Both the position numbers and the translations under genes were made by a program. Shown here piece after piece: positions 46,212 to 53,979 of a stretch of DNA of 64,000 bases. The notes below the pieces were generated by a model. The model made no database searches. It was not told the DNA's origin and was given only the letters and a program-made list of their open reading frames with translations. The DNA is taken from the NCBI RefSeq assembly GCF_000374185.1, contig NZ_KB910518.1, positions 2,117,687-2,181,686 on the forward strand, read 5' to 3'. The stretch is from Paenibacillus sp. HW567 (lineage in GTDB: Bacteria > Bacillota > Bacilli > Paenibacillales > Paenibacillaceae). How positions within the stretch are numbered: the first letter of the stretch is position 1; each line of letters begins with the position of its first letter.

Positions 46212-47189
46212 ATGCAGAGCTATGAACAAAGTCTCCAGCAGGCCCGTAAGTTTCTGCTGGAACACGACGATTATCTTGTAGTGTCGCATGTTCAGCCGGA
46301 CGGAGATGCAGTCAGCTCCACCCTCGCGGTGGGCTGGCTTCTCTCATGTCTGGGCAAAAAATATACTATGCTGAACGAAGGGCCGATCCCGCAGCGCATG
46401 AGATACCTGTGGCATGCCGATGAGATTGTCAATCTGGCTGAGGGGGATCTGCCCCGCCAGTACAGCCATGTCATCTGCGTTGACTGTGCCGACTTTCAGC
46501 GTGTAGGACTGACCCAGCGCTTTTTTGCCAGCGATGCCCTCATTCTGAATATCGACCATCATCCCACAAACAATGGGTATGGCTATGCTACACTGATCAA
46601 ACCTGATGCCGCTGCAACTGCCGAAATATTGTTTGACCTGCTGAAGATGTTTGAGGTGAAATGGGATATTGATATTGCTACGGCAATCTATACCGGTCTG
46701 CTTACAGATACCGGAGGCTTCCGCTACACCAATACGTCGTCTAAAGTGATGGCGGCTGTATCCGAGCTGCTTGCGCTTGGTGTCAATGGCCCTGAACTGG
46801 CGGAAACGTTGTTGGAGGAGCTGACATTGCCGCAGGTTAAGGTGCTGAACCTTGCTCTGAGCACATTGCAGCTATCCCCGGAAGGTGATATTGCCTGGGT
46901 GTCTGTAACGCCCCAGGATATGCTGGACTGTGGAGCTGAGAATGAAGATCTCGAAGGAATAGTCAATTATCCGCGCAACATTCGCGGTGTGGAGGTTGGC
47001 ATGCTGTTCAAGGTCATTAATGAGCGCGCGGTGAAGGTCAGCTTGCGTTCCGCAGGCAAAGTGGATGTCGCGGCTTTGGCGCAAGTTTTTGGCGGCGGTG
47101 GACATACCCGAGCTGCAGGTGCGCGTATTGATGCTACACTTGAAGAAGCGATTCCGCTGGTGCTTCAGGAGGTCAGACGCCATCTATGA
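46212..47189 (+). CDS. nrnA: Bifunctional oligoribonuclease / pAp phosphatase NrnA
   Basis: NrnA degrades short RNA oligomers (nanoRNA) and 3'-phosphoadenosine 5'-phosphate. The 325-residue DHH/DHHA1 protein has the metal motifs SHVQPDGDAVSSTLA, VDCADFQRVG and NIDHHPTNNGYG, then DTGGFRYTNTS. The DHHA1 GGGHTRAAGA lies near the C-terminus. GGAGACGG precedes the ATG. In B. subtilis nrnA lies elsewhere; placement between rbfA and truB is common in other Firmicutes. Confidence 0.93.
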   Translation: MQSYEQSLQQARKFLLEHDDYLVVSHVQPDGDAVSSTLAVGWLLSCLGKKYTMLNEGPIPQRMRYLWHADEIVNLAEGDLPRQYSHVICVDCADFQRVGLTQRFFASDALILNIDHHPTNNGYGYATLIKPDAAATAEILFDLLKMFEVKWDIDIATAIYTGLLTDTGGFRYTNTSSKVMAAVSELLALGVNGPELAETLLEELTLPQVKVLNLALSTLQLSPEGDIAWVSVTPQDMLDCGAENEDLEGIVNYPRNIRGVEVGMLFKVINERAVKVSLRSAGKVDVAALAQVFGGGGHTRAAGARIDATLEEAIPLVLQEVRRHL

Positions 47190-48100
47190 GTGAGCTTACA
47201 GGTGTTCTGGCTGTCTATAAGCCTGCAGGATTCACTTCGCATGATGTTGTAGCTAAGGCCCGGAGGATACTTGGCATGAAGCGGATCGGCCACACCGGAA
47301 CGCTTGACCCGCAGGTAACGGGCGTATTGCCGCTTTGTCTCGGACGGGCCACGCGGGTCGTGGAATATATCCAGGAACTGCCCAAGGAATATATCGCCAC
47401 CTTAAGACTTGGATTGTCCAGTGATACTGAGGACTTAACCGGAGCGATTACGGAATCTGTGGAGGAGGTACACGTTTCCGAAGCCGAGGTGTTTGCTGTA
47501 CTTGATTCTTTTAAAGGTGTGATTTCGCAGGTTCCACCGATGTATTCGGCCGTGAAGGTCGAAGGCAAGCGTCTTTATGAACTCGCCAGAGAAGGAAAGA
47601 CGGTAGAGCGCAAAAGCCGTGAGGTCGAGCTTTATGAAATCGAAATGACAGATATGGCCTGGAACGGAAATTATCCAGATATTACATTTCGTGTACTTTG
47701 CTCCAAAGGAACCTACATCCGCACCCTGTGTGTCGATATTGCCAAGGCGCTTGGACTTCCGGGTGTTATGGTGAAGCTGGAGCGGACAATGTCCGCCGGA
47801 ATAACCGCCAGCCACTGCCTGACCCTGGAGCAAATTGCTGTTCATAAGGAAGCTGGAACGCTTGTAGAGCATTTAATTGCTGCCGATGAAGCAATTTCCC
47901 ATCTGCCCAGACACACGGTCTTGGAGGAGAAGAAGAAGGCTGCTCTGCAGGGGCAGCGTCTTTCAATCCGCTATGTTGCGCCTGAAGTGAAGCAGGCCGG
48001 ACATTTCCGCCTCTATGATCCTCTTGGCGAGTTTCTGGGTATCTATGAATTGGATGAGATGGGTGCGATTGCACCTGTTAAAGTTTTTGCACAAGCATAA
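47186..48100 (+). CDS. truB: tRNA pseudouridine(55) synthase TruB
   Basis: TruB makes pseudouridine at position 55 in the T loop of tRNAs. The 304-residue product has VLAVYKPAGFTSHDVVAKAR, the catalytic Asp41 in HTGTLDPQVTGVLPL and the conserved VPPMYSAVKVEGKRLYELAR. CSKGTYIRTLCVDI follows, then a PUA-like C-terminus. The ATG overlaps the nrnA stop by 4 bases. ribF follows as in most Firmicutes. Confidence 0.97.
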   Translation: MSELTGVLAVYKPAGFTSHDVVAKARRILGMKRIGHTGTLDPQVTGVLPLCLGRATRVVEYIQELPKEYIATLRLGLSSDTEDLTGAITESVEEVHVSEAEVFAVLDSFKGVISQVPPMYSAVKVEGKRLYELAREGKTVERKSREVELYEIEMTDMAWNGNYPDITFRVLCSKGTYIRTLCVDIAKALGLPGVMVKLERTMSAGITASHCLTLEQIAVHKEAGTLVEHLIAADEAISHLPRHTVLEEKKKAALQGQRLSIRYVAPEVKQAGHFRLYDPLGEFLGIYELDEMGAIAPVKVFAQA

Positions 48101-48138
48101 CTCTTAATTTCAATTGTGAATTGTAGGTGAGAATCAGC

Positions 48139-49086
48139 GTGAGAACCGTAACCTTAAGCTATCCTATGCCGCCGGAGACGGCAGCACAGTGGGCTCAGCC
48201 GCAAGTGGTCGCACTGGGGCAGTTTGACGGACTGCATCTCGGGCATGCCAGCGTCATTGCATCTGCTATAGCTCTGGCCCGCAAAGAGGGCATACCGGCA
48301 GCCGTTTTGACCTTTCATCCGCATCCCAAGGATGTAATGGGCAAAGGCGATTATGATGGATACTTAACCCCGCCGAAGGACAAGCAAGAGATTCTTGCCG
48401 GCATGGGTGTCGATATTTTATATATCATGGAATTTAATGAGCAGCTTTCCCGGGTAAGTCCTGAGGATTTTGTCTCCGTTATGCTGCTTCCGCTGCATAT
48501 TGTTACAGCCGTAGTAGGCTTCGACTTCCGTTTCGGGTACAAAGGTGAAGGTGATGCCGACCGGCTTCGTGAGCTGGGCCAGGGTGTGATGACTGTGGAG
48601 ACTACATCTCCGTTCCTGTTTGAAGGTCAGAAGGTAAGCAGCTCCGGCATACGGAAAAGCCTCCAGACCGGGGAGCTTGCCCTCGCGAATGCATGGTTCG
48701 GACGCTGTTATCATCTGCGGGGCACAGTAGTGCATGGAGAGAAGCGCGGACGCACCATAGGGTTCCCTACTGCGAATATTCAACTTGAAGACCGATATGT
48801 TGTTCCCGCGAAGGGCGTGTATGCGGTCAGAGTTTATTATAAAGCTGAAGTGCTCTACGGTGTAATGAACGTCGGGGTGAAGCCAACCTTCCATGAGGGA
48901 GTTATTGCTCCAAGCTTCGAGGTACATCTGTTTGATTTTGCAGGGGATCTGTATGAGCAGGAGCTTAAGGTGGAATTAGTCTCGTTTATCCGTCCTGAGC
49001 GCAAGTTTGACTCTATTCACGCCTTGATTGCCCAAATTGGCGACGATGCGGAGACAGCCAAACGCTTGCTGAATTATCAATCCTAA
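48139..49086 (+). CDS. ribF: Bifunctional riboflavin kinase / FAD synthetase RibF
   Basis: RibF (RibC in B. subtilis) converts riboflavin to FMN and FAD. The 315-residue protein has an N-terminal nucleotidyltransferase domain (VALGQFDGLHLGHASVI, FDFRFGYKGEGD, SSSGIRKSLQTGE) and a C-terminal riboflavin kinase domain (GEKRGRTIGFPTANIQL, GVYAVRVYY). The GTG at 48139 is chosen because GTAGGTGAG lies about 8 bases before it; the GTG at 48127 is inside that site. Many Bacillota place it after truB. Confidence 0.95.
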   Translation: MRTVTLSYPMPPETAAQWAQPQVVALGQFDGLHLGHASVIASAIALARKEGIPAAVLTFHPHPKDVMGKGDYDGYLTPPKDKQEILAGMGVDILYIMEFNEQLSRVSPEDFVSVMLLPLHIVTAVVGFDFRFGYKGEGDADRLRELGQGVMTVETTSPFLFEGQKVSSSGIRKSLQTGELALANAWFGRCYHLRGTVVHGEKRGRTIGFPTANIQLEDRYVVPAKGVYAVRVYYKAEVLYGVMNVGVKPTFHEGVIAPSFEVHLFDFAGDLYEQELKVELVSFIRPERKFDSIHALIAQIGDDAETAKRLLNYQS

Positions 49087-49105
49087 GCTAAGCCTGGACA
49101 TGCCG

Positions 49106-49134
49106 TTTACATTTGCGTTCGAAGGTGCTATACT
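49106..49134 (+). promoter_or_regulatory. SigA-type promoter for rpsO
   Basis: TTTACA (49106-49111), a 17-base spacer and TATACT (49129-49134) form a likely housekeeping promoter starting near 49141, just after ribF. Confidence 0.7.
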
Positions 49135-49143
49135 GATTAACGT

Positions 49144-49203
49144 TGCTGGAATGACAGCACCATAACCTTAGCTTGGTTACATGTTCTCACCGACGGTGAC
49201 GAG
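49144..49203 (+). promoter_or_regulatory. Structured rpsO leader
   Basis: Three hairpins follow each other: TGCTG/CAGCA (49144-49159), TAACC/GGTTA (49163-49179) and CACC/GGTG (49188-49198), whose stem can be lengthened by flanking pairs. They lie between the promoter and the ribosome site. S15 represses its own gene through leader structures in several bacteria, so a similar role is plausible. I cannot match a specific published fold. Confidence 0.5.
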
Positions 49204-49237
49204 GCTACTGGCGATTATATTGAAGGAGGTGAACAGG

Positions 49238-49507
49238 ATGGCATTGACTCAAGAACGTAAACACCAATTGATCGACGAGCACAAAACTCATGAATCCGAT
49301 ACTGGATCCCCTGAGGTGCAAGTTGCTATCCTTACGGAGAATATCGTTAATTTGACTGACCACTTGCGTACGCACAAGAAGGATCACCATTCCCGCCGCG
49401 GACTGCTGAAGATGGTTGGACAACGTCGTAAACTGCTGGCGTATTTGAAGAACAAAGACATCAGACGTTACAGCGCCCTGATCGAAAAACTGGGATTGCG
49501 TCGCTAA
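49238..49507 (+). CDS. rpsO: 30S ribosomal protein S15
   Basis: S15 binds the 16S rRNA central-domain junction early in assembly. The 89-residue protein matches family length, with [40 protein letters not shown] and [22 protein letters not shown] precedes the ATG at 49238. An in-frame extension to 49181 would overlap the leader hairpins and is rejected. pnp follows as in most bacteria. Confidence 0.99.
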   Translation: MALTQERKHQLIDEHKTHESDTGSPEVQVAILTENIVNLTDHLRTHKKDHHSRRGLLKMVGQRRKLLAYLKNKDIRRYSALIEKLGLRR

Positions 49508-49527
49508 TTTTCCATAGTCTTGACCCT

Positions 49528-49594
49528 AAAGCAGCCTGGTTGTATACCGTATGTCCTTCTTACGAGCGACAGCGGGACAGCCGGGTTGCTTTTT
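49528..49594 (+). terminator. Intrinsic terminator after rpsO
   Basis: AAAGCAGCCTGG (49528-49539) pairs over 12 bases (two G-U) with CCGGGTTGCTTT (49581-49592). Five T residues (49590-49594) end it. The loop is about 40 bases and can fold further. Confidence 0.7.
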
Positions 49595-49641
49595 GAAAAT
49601 TTAGGGGAAACTATGGTAGACGGCAAACAGATATTATTTGT

Positions 49642-49683
49642 AAAAACGGCTATTTAACCTCATCCAGAGGACAAGCCGTTTTT
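49642..49683 (+). terminator. Second terminator/attenuator in the pnp leader
   Basis: AAAAACGGCT (49642-49651) pairs perfectly with AGCCGTTTTT (49674-49683), with an inner CCTC/GAGG stem (49658-49670). It lies 80 bases before pnp. With A and T runs on both arms it could act on either strand. It may set pnp expression by attenuation or be an RNase target. Confidence 0.65.
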
Positions 49684-49762
49684 GCTTGTATACCATACAG
49701 AACCGGGCATTTTCCTTTGGGAATATGAATTCCGTTTCATTTTAGATTCAAGGAGGGATTTT

Positions 49763-51865
49763 ATGGAAAAACGTGTAGAAATGCAGCTTGGCGGAAGACG
49801 CCTAGTGCTGGAAACAGGACGGCTTGCCAAACAGGCCAACGCCGCTGTGATGGTCCGTTACGGAGACACTTCTGTATTGTGTACGGTTACAGCCTCCAGT
49901 GAGCCTAAAGATCTGGATTTTTTCCCGCTTACGGTTAACTATGAGGAAAGATTATATGCGGTAGGTAAAATTCCAGGGGGATTCATCAAACGGGAAGGCA
50001 GACCCAGCGAGAAAGCTATTCTGTCGAGCCGCCTGACAGACCGGCCAATTCGGCCGCTGTTCCCGGAAGGCTTCCGCAACGATGTGCAGGTGCTTAATCT
50101 GGTTATGAGCGTGGATCAGGATTGCGCTCCTGACATTGCTTCAATGATTGGTACCTCCGCAGCGCTAAGCATTTCCGATGTGCCGTTTGACGGACCTATT
50201 GGCGGTGTGGCGGTAGGCCGTATTAATGGTGAATTCATCATTAATCCTGACCTTGCACAGCAAGCGGTCAGCGACATCTATGTTGTGGTGGCCGGAACGA
50301 AGGACGCCATCATGATGGTGGAAGCGGAAGCGAATGAAGTGCCGGAAGATGTAATGCTGGAAGCCATTATGTTCGGACATGATGAAATTCGCAAGATTGT
50401 AGCAGTGATCGAAGAACTGGTTGCTGTTGCCGGTAAGGAAAAAATGGCAGTGAAGCTGCATGCAGTTAACGCCGACGTGAACACCGAGGTACGTGCCTAT
50501 GCGCAGACCCGTTTGGTTGAAGCGGTGAAGATTGCCGAGAAGCATGCTCGTCAGGATGCCATCGACGCGATCAACAATGAGACGGTGGAGTATTTCGTTG
50601 AGAAATACATAGAAACACCAGAGCTTTTGAAGGATGTCAAGGAAGTGCTCCATGATATCGTCAAGGATGAAGTACGACGTTTGATTACCCATGATAAGAT
50701 CCGCCCGGATGGACGCAAGCTGGACGAAATCCGTCCGATTGAATGCGATACAGCACTGCTGCCACGCACACACGGTTCCGGACTCTTTACACGCGGACAG
50801 ACTCAGATCCTTAGCGTATGTACGCTTGGCGCGCTTGGAGATGTGCAGATTCTTGACGGGATTGATCCGACCGAAACCAAACGCTTCATGCATCACTACA
50901 ACTTCCCGCCGTTTAGCGTAGGGGAAGCCCGTCCGCTTAGAGCACCGGGACGCCGCGAGATTGGACATGGAGCCCTTGGGGAACGCGCATTGTCCAAAGT
51001 CATTCCTAGTGAAACTGAATTTCCGTACACGATTCGACTGGTTTCAGAAGCCATTGAATCCAATGGCTCTACTTCGCAGGCAAGTATCTGCGCCAGCATC
51101 TTGGCAATGATGGATGCGGGTGTGCCAATCAAAGCACCTGTAGCCGGTGTAGCGATGGGTCTGATCAAGGATGGCGAGCATGTCTCGATCCTGACCGATA
51201 TTCAAGGTATGGAAGATCATCTGGGCGATATGGACTTTAAGGTAGCAGGTACTGCTGAAGGAGTTACGGCAATTCAGATGGATATTAAGATCGCGGGCAT
51301 CGACCGCAAGATTCTTCAGGATGCGCTGCAGCAGGCCAAAGAAGGACGCATGTTCATTTTGGGCAAAATGATGGAAGCCATCTCCGAGCCTAGACCGAGC
51401 CTGTCCAAATACGCGCCTAAGATCATTATCATCAACATCAACCCAGACAAGATCCGTGACGTTATCGGTGCAGGCGGCAAGATCATCAACAAAATCATCG
51501 AAGAAACCGGCGTAAAGATCGACATCGAACAGGATGGACGCGTATTTATCGGCTCCTCTGACGAAGCGATGATTCAGAAGGCCCGCGGCATTATCGAAGG
51601 CATTGTGAAGGAAGTTCAGGTCGGTGAAATCTATGTGGGTACAGTCCGCCGCATCGAGAAGTTCGGCGCTTTTGTCGAACTGATTCCCGGCAAAGACGGA
51701 TTGGTGCATATTTCCCAGCTTTCTACCGAGCGCGTAGCTAAAGTGGAAGACGTTGTAGCGATTGGCGACACGATTACTGTCAAAGTAACCGAAATCGACC
51801 AGCAGGGCCGCGTCAACCTGTCGCGCAAAGCTGTGCTTACCTCTGAAGGTGCAGCCAAAGCTTAA
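49763..51865 (+). CDS. pnp: Polynucleotide phosphorylase
   Basis: PNPase degrades RNA 3' to 5' using phosphate and can add tails in reverse. The 700-residue product has two RNase PH-like domains ([38 protein letters not shown]). The catalytic Asp region is [15 protein letters not shown]; the KH domain has [20 protein letters not shown] and the S1 domain [20 protein letters not shown]. Length matches B. subtilis (705). AAGGAGGG precedes the ATG at 49763. Confidence 0.98.
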   Translation: MEKRVEMQLGGRRLVLETGRLAKQANAAVMVRYGDTSVLCTVTASSEPKDLDFFPLTVNYEERLYAVGKIPGGFIKREGRPSEKAILSSRLTDRPIRPLFPEGFRNDVQVLNLVMSVDQDCAPDIASMIGTSAALSISDVPFDGPIGGVAVGRINGEFIINPDLAQQAVSDIYVVVAGTKDAIMMVEAEANEVPEDVMLEAIMFGHDEIRKIVAVIEELVAVAGKEKMAVKLHAVNADVNTEVRAYAQTRLVEAVKIAEKHARQDAIDAINNETVEYFVEKYIETPELLKDVKEVLHDIVKDEVRRLITHDKIRPDGRKLDEIRPIECDTALLPRTHGSGLFTRGQTQILSVCTLGALGDVQILDGIDPTETKRFMHHYNFPPFSVGEARPLRAPGRREIGHGALGERALSKVIPSETEFPYTIRLVSEAIESNGSTSQASICASILAMMDAGVPIKAPVAGVAMGLIKDGEHVSILTDIQGMEDHLGDMDFKVAGTAEGVTAIQMDIKIAGIDRKILQDALQQAKEGRMFILGKMMEAISEPRPSLSKYAPKIIIININPDKIRDVIGAGGKIINKIIEETGVKIDIEQDGRVFIGSSDEAMIQKARGIIEGIVKEVQVGEIYVGTVRRIEKFGAFVELIPGKDGLVHISQLSTERVAKVEDVVAIGDTITVKVTEIDQQGRVNLSRKAVLTSEGAAKA

Positions 51866-51907
51866 TTTCGTTATAGCCTGGATTCTAAGTCAACTATATG
51901 AACGAGG

Positions 51908-51943
51908 AAGAGACAGAAGCAATTACGCTCTGGCTCTTTTTTT
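51908..51943 (+). terminator. Intrinsic terminator after pnp
   Basis: AAGAG and CAGA (51908-51917) plus GC (51919-51920) pair with GC, TCTG and CTCTT (51927-51938) with one mismatch and one bulge. Seven or more T residues follow (51937-51943). It marks the end of the conserved block before the accessory cassette. Confidence 0.75.
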
Positions 51944-51973
51944 ATGCCTTCATTCCATTGTGCTTCATCCCTT

Positions 51974-52002
51974 TTGACAGCAGTAAGGCAGTGTGCTAAG
52001 AT
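51974..52002 (+). promoter_or_regulatory. SigA-type promoter of the efflux cassette
   Basis: A perfect TTGACA (51974-51979), a 17-base spacer and TAAGAT (51997-52002) lie just upstream of the TetR gene. The expected start near 52009 falls within the palindromic operator. Confidence 0.75.
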
Positions 52003-52005
52003 ATT

Positions 52006-52022
52006 ACCGACAGACAGTCGGT
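52006..52022. promoter_or_regulatory. TetR-type palindromic operator
   Basis: ACCGAC (52006-52011) and GTCGGT (52017-52022) form a perfect inverted repeat around AGACA. It covers the predicted transcription start. Its look (GACnGACAGTC-type) is that of many TetR-family operators. Bound regulator would block the promoter, giving autorepression of the whole cassette. Confidence 0.7.
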
Positions 52023-52046
52023 CTATGAAGAGGGGATGTACAAAAC

Positions 52047-52694
52047 ATGAGAACCGTAAAGGAAGCGGAAGAGCGCAGAAATGAGATTCTTGACGCAGTG
52101 GATGTGCTTTTTGGCCAGAAGGGTTTTGACGGTACAAGCACAAATGATATTCTCGAAAAAGTAGGAATTGCGCGGGGGACGCTATATTACCACTTCAAGT
52201 CGAAGGAGGATATTATGGATGCGCTGATTGAACGGTACAATACCCGTCTTATTGGTGCTGCGCAGGAAATTGCCCTAGACAAAAGCATACCTGTGTATGA
52301 GCGCATTATGCGTGTTGTAATGGCACTGAACATAAGCGGCGAAAGCTCTCAGGAAATTATGGAGCATATTCACAAGCCGCAGAATGCGCTTATGCATCAG
52401 AAAATTCAAAGGGTCATCATAAGCGGCGTTCCACAGATTCTGGGGGGGATCATCCGTGAGGGGATTGAGCAGGGCCTATTTAATACACCTTTTCCATTTG
52501 AATGCATGGAGATGATTGTGATCTATTTAAACACCATCTTTGATAACGACATCGTGGAAATGACGGATGAAGGGCGTCTCTCACGCATGCGGGCATTTGC
52601 ATTCAACGCAGAAAGGCTGCTGGGTGCTGAACACGGAAGTCTGATGCACGTAATGCAGATGTTTGGCGGAGAAAATGGAGACAGCCATGAATAA
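52047..52694 (+). CDS. TetR/AcrR-family transcriptional regulator
   Basis: The 215-residue protein has an N-terminal HTH (residues about 10-55) with the classic run STNDILEKVGIARGTLYYHF followed by KSKEDIMDAL. A divergent all-helical C-terminal ligand domain completes it. GAAGAGGGGATG lies ahead of the ATG. It likely binds the palindrome just upstream and represses itself and the three downstream transporter genes until an inducer, perhaps a drug or peptide exported by them, binds. Its stop overlaps the MFS start by 8 bases. B. subtilis has nothing comparable between pnp and ylxY. Confidence 0.93.
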   Translation: MRTVKEAEERRNEILDAVDVLFGQKGFDGTSTNDILEKVGIARGTLYYHFKSKEDIMDALIERYNTRLIGAAQEIALDKSIPVYERIMRVVMALNISGESSQEIMEHIHKPQNALMHQKIQRVIISGVPQILGGIIREGIEQGLFNTPFPFECMEMIVIYLNTIFDNDIVEMTDEGRLSRMRAFAFNAERLLGAEHGSLMHVMQMFGGENGDSHE

Positions 52695-53979
52695 CTCCGG
52701 CAAATCCTTCGGGAAATTCCTGCTTCTGTGGTCGGGACAGCTTATATCAGCGATAGGCAGCGGGCTTACCTCGTTTGGGCTTGGAGTGTATGTCTTTGAA
52801 CAGACGGGCAAGGCATCGGCAATGGCGCTTGTAACCTTGCTTGCGTTTATGCCTTCACTTCTGTTAAGCGCGCTCGCGGGAGTGCTTGCAGACCGCTATG
52901 ACCGGAGGCTTTTAATGATGCTGGGTGACAGTCTTTCCGGGCTGGGGCTTGTGTTCATTCTGGTGTGTATGCTCCGCGGGGAATCACATCTATGGCAGAT
53001 CTATGTCGGAGTTACGATAAGCTCGGTGTTTTCTTCATTGCTTGAGCCCGCATATAAAGCTACGGTTACGGATTTGCTTACGGAGGAGCAGTATACCAAG
53101 GCAAGCGGTTTTGTTCAGGTGGCCGGGTCGGCCAAATATCTGATTTCGCCCGTAATTGCAGGGTTTCTGCTCACCGTGTCAGATATAAAGCTGCTGCTGG
53201 TTATCGACATTTGCACCTTTTTTGTAACAGTTGCTTCAACGCTTGCTGTACGCAGTGGTCTTGCTTCTAAGAAATATGAACAGGCACAATCACTGATCCG
53301 TGAATTCAAGGAGGGCTGGAGTGCTGTTTCCGGGAACAGGGGAGTGCTTGTTCTTGTAATTATGACTTCGGTTTTAACCCTTTTCCTCGGCTTTATCGAG
53401 ACACTATCTACACCCATGATCCTCGCTTTTTCGGACAGCTCCACATTAGGAACGGTTGAAACCATAATCGCCTCGGGTATGCTTGTGACAAGTGTGATAA
53501 TAGGAATTTTTACGATAAAAAAGGGTCATGTGAAAATGCTCTCGGTATCCATGTTTTTCACCGGAATCTTTATGGCGGTATTCGGACTGCGTGAAAATAT
53601 TGTGCTGATCTGCATTTCCGGATTTCTGTTTTTTGCCATGCTTCCCATCATCAATACATGTTTGGATTTTCTGATTCGCACCAATATTGATAATTCGGTT
53701 CAGGGCAGGGCGTGGGGACTTATTGGTGTCATTTCCCAGCTTGGCTTTGTTGCCGCTTATGCGTTATCGGGGGTGCTCGCTGATTATATATTCACTCCTT
53801 TGCTGGTGGACGGTGGAAGCTTCGCTGACAGTGTGGGAAGGATCATCGGCACGGGCAGCGGCAGGGGAACAGGGCTTCTCATTTGCATCGCCGGGATACT
53901 GGCATGTGTGGCTTCAGTTGTTCTTTATAACATAAAATCGGTCGCAAAGCTTGAACATGGAGGGCATTATGTACTATAG
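52687..53979 (+). CDS. MFS efflux transporter (macrolide-efflux-like)
   Basis: The 430-residue protein is a 12-helix major facilitator of the drug:proton antiporter group. It starts FGKFLLLWSGQLISAIGSGL, as in Mef-type macrolide and related exporters. The loop 2-3 motif A is LAGVLADRYDRRLLMMLGDS. It would export a small hydrophobic compound using the proton gradient; the substrate cannot be read from sequence. The ATG at 52687 lies 7 bases after GGAG and overlaps the TetR stop. Its own stop overlaps the ABC permease start, so all are translated as one unit. Confidence 0.9.
   Translation: MNNSGKSFGKFLLLWSGQLISAIGSGLTSFGLGVYVFEQTGKASAMALVTLLAFMPSLLLSALAGVLADRYDRRLLMMLGDSLSGLGLVFILVCMLRGESHLWQIYVGVTISSVFSSLLEPAYKATVTDLLTEEQYTKASGFVQVAGSAKYLISPVIAGFLLTVSDIKLLLVIDICTFFVTVASTLAVRSGLASKKYEQAQSLIREFKEGWSAVSGNRGVLVLVIMTSVLTLFLGFIETLSTPMILAFSDSSTLGTVETIIASGMLVTSVIIGIFTIKKGHVKMLSVSMFFTGIFMAVFGLRENIVLICISGFLFFAMLPIINTCLDFLIRTNIDNSVQGRAWGLIGVISQLGFVAAYALSGVLADYIFTPLLVDGGSFADSVGRIIGTGSGRGTGLLICIAGILACVASVVLYNIKSVAKLEHGGHYVL

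Noticed and set aside
45132..46289. 385-codon minus-strand frame across infB, rbfA and nrnA
   Set aside because: It crosses three well-supported genes and has no family features; it is a shadow frame.
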